From assembly GCA_025354865.1 (NCBI GenBank), contig JANXMB010000125.1, positions 1-41,233 of the forward strand: a DNA stretch of 41,233 nucleotides, in the 5' to 3' direction. Under the pieces are notes generated by a model. That model made no database searches. It was given only the letters and a program-made list of their open reading frames with translations, and had not been told where the DNA came from. Each line of letters opens with the position of its first letter. Positions within the stretch are counted from its first letter, which is position 1. This document shows positions 40,822 to 41,233 of this stretch, piece by piece. The DNA comes from Acetobacteraceae bacterium (GTDB taxonomy: Bacteria > Pseudomonadota > Alphaproteobacteria > Acetobacterales > Acetobacteraceae). The translations under genes and the position numbers were made by a program.

Positions 40822-41233
40822 ATGACGGACGACCAAGCCTTTCGCACCCCCGGTCAGCTCATCCTGGCTCTCATGCAAGCCAAGGGCTGGAGCAAGCGAT
40901 CGTTCGCGATAATCCTTGGGGTTAGCGAGGCAACTGTCACAAGAATCACGACCGACAAGCAGGGCGTCGATGCTAGGCTGTCCATCGTTCTTGAAGAGCT
41001 ATTCGGCGTGCCGGCAGAGCGCTTCCTGTCGCTTCAGAAAGAGCTTGATCTGGCGCAAGCGCGTCTCGTCACCCAGCCAGACCCCGCGCGCGCCACCCGC
41101 GCCTTAGTGTTTGGCGAATTGCCGGTTTCAGAAATGATTGAGCGCGGCTGGCTCAAGGTTGAAAGCGTGCGCGACATGGTAGCGGTCGAGCGTGAATTGA
41201 TGCGTTTCTTCGGCGTGAACCGCCTTGAAGAAG
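40822..41233 (+). CDS. HTH (HigA/Xre-type) protein, cut by window edge
   Basis: The first 137 codons are open to the end of the window with no stop. Residues 10-70 form an Xre helix-turn-helix (GQLILALMQAKGWSKRSFA, ILGVSEATVTRITTDK, LEELFGVPAERFLSLQ) of HigA antitoxin type. The continuation (FGELPVSEMIERGWLKVES, VERELMRFFGV) is what is seen in longer HigA-like proteins that carry a C-terminal ImmA/IrrE metallopeptidase domain, so the full protein may be an HTH-peptidase fusion. Divergent from the transposase; no toxin gene is visible in the window. Confidence 0.8.
   Translation, partial: MTDDQAFRTPGQLILALMQAKGWSKRSFAIILGVSEATVTRITTDKQGVDARLSIVLEELFGVPAERFLSLQKELDLAQARLVTQPDPARATRALVFGELPVSEMIERGWLKVESVRDMVAVERELMRFFGVNRLEE

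Larger units (their letters stand above)
39849..41233. mobile_element. IS1-like insertion element, one end visible
   Basis: The transposase gene stops within about ten bases of a candidate terminal sequence GGTAGTGCCTCACTTTGC (from 39849), the arrangement expected of a compact insertion sequence. A matching reverse end (ending ggcactacc) is not found between the transposase start and the window edge. Either the other end is diverged or the element continues past 41233 and carries the HTH gene. The extent given is therefore only the in-window maximum. Confidence 0.45.

Noticed and set aside
40822-41233. A complete toxin-antitoxin module
   Set aside because: No toxin gene is seen; the HTH protein is cut by the window edge and its neighbour is a transposase.

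Overview
The window is GC-rich chromosomal DNA from a bacterium, most likely an alphaproteobacterium of the Rhodospirillales/Acetobacteraceae type. That placement is inferred from overall base composition, the lepB-rnc-era operon, an IspB-type polyprenyl synthase, glutamyl-Q tRNA(Asp) synthetase and the style of the catabolic genes; no rRNA or tRNA gene is present to confirm it.

Layout. 1-4.4 kb is housekeeping: prs, an enoyl-CoA hydratase, then the overlapping lepB-rnc-era operon. 4.5-8.3 kb holds a polytopic glycosyltransferase-like protein, a VOC dioxygenase-like protein and an MFS carrier. 8.4-13.0 kb has an MFS carrier divergent from a tight run of two paralogous D-2-hydroxyacid dehydrogenases and an M81 (MlrC-like) metallopeptidase. 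13.0-15.3 kb is a leftward overlapping operon (PRC-barrel-like exported protein, MFS carrier, DsbA/FrnE-like oxidoreductase). 15.5-18.3 kb has an LLM-class flavin oxidoreductase and a ThDP enzyme. 18.4-21.3 kb has an exported protein, an HNH nuclease, an esterase and gluQRS. 21.4-23.4 kb is copC-copD. 23.5-25.8 kb is an M20 amidohydrolase followed by a histidine kinase that has lost its phospho-acceptor histidine. 25.9-29.7 kb has an acyl-CoA dehydrogenase, a Crp-family regulator divergent from a quinone oxidoreductase, and two tandem cupins. 29.9-34.8 kb is a DUF35/thiolase pair, a leftward gamma-carbonic anhydrase/SnoaL/nitroreductase operon, and a class III aminotransferase. 35.2-39.8 kb has a small lipoprotein, ispB, a family 4 glycosyltransferase and an ABC exporter. 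39.8 kb to the end is an IS1-like transposase gene divergent from an HTH gene cut by the window edge.

How the genes fit together. Apart from the core genes, most of the window is catabolic and transport capacity (acyl-CoA, hydroxyacid, amide, ketone/aromatic chemistry) in short independent operons, with no single pathway spanning the window.

The most unusual signals are non-coding or degenerate. First, a family of composite double-hairpin repeats lies between genes, two of which begin on the stop codon of the gene before them. Second, a 76-bp near-perfect direct repeat of the 3' end of ispB brackets a lipoprotein gene like a small integrated island. Third, the histidine kinase has Glu in place of His. 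Fourth, a compact divergent promoter at the right end has a perfect 9-2-9 palindrome and start codons where transcripts should begin, next to an insertion element whose second end is not visible. Fifth, exact 15-27 bp tandem duplications recur at gene borders.
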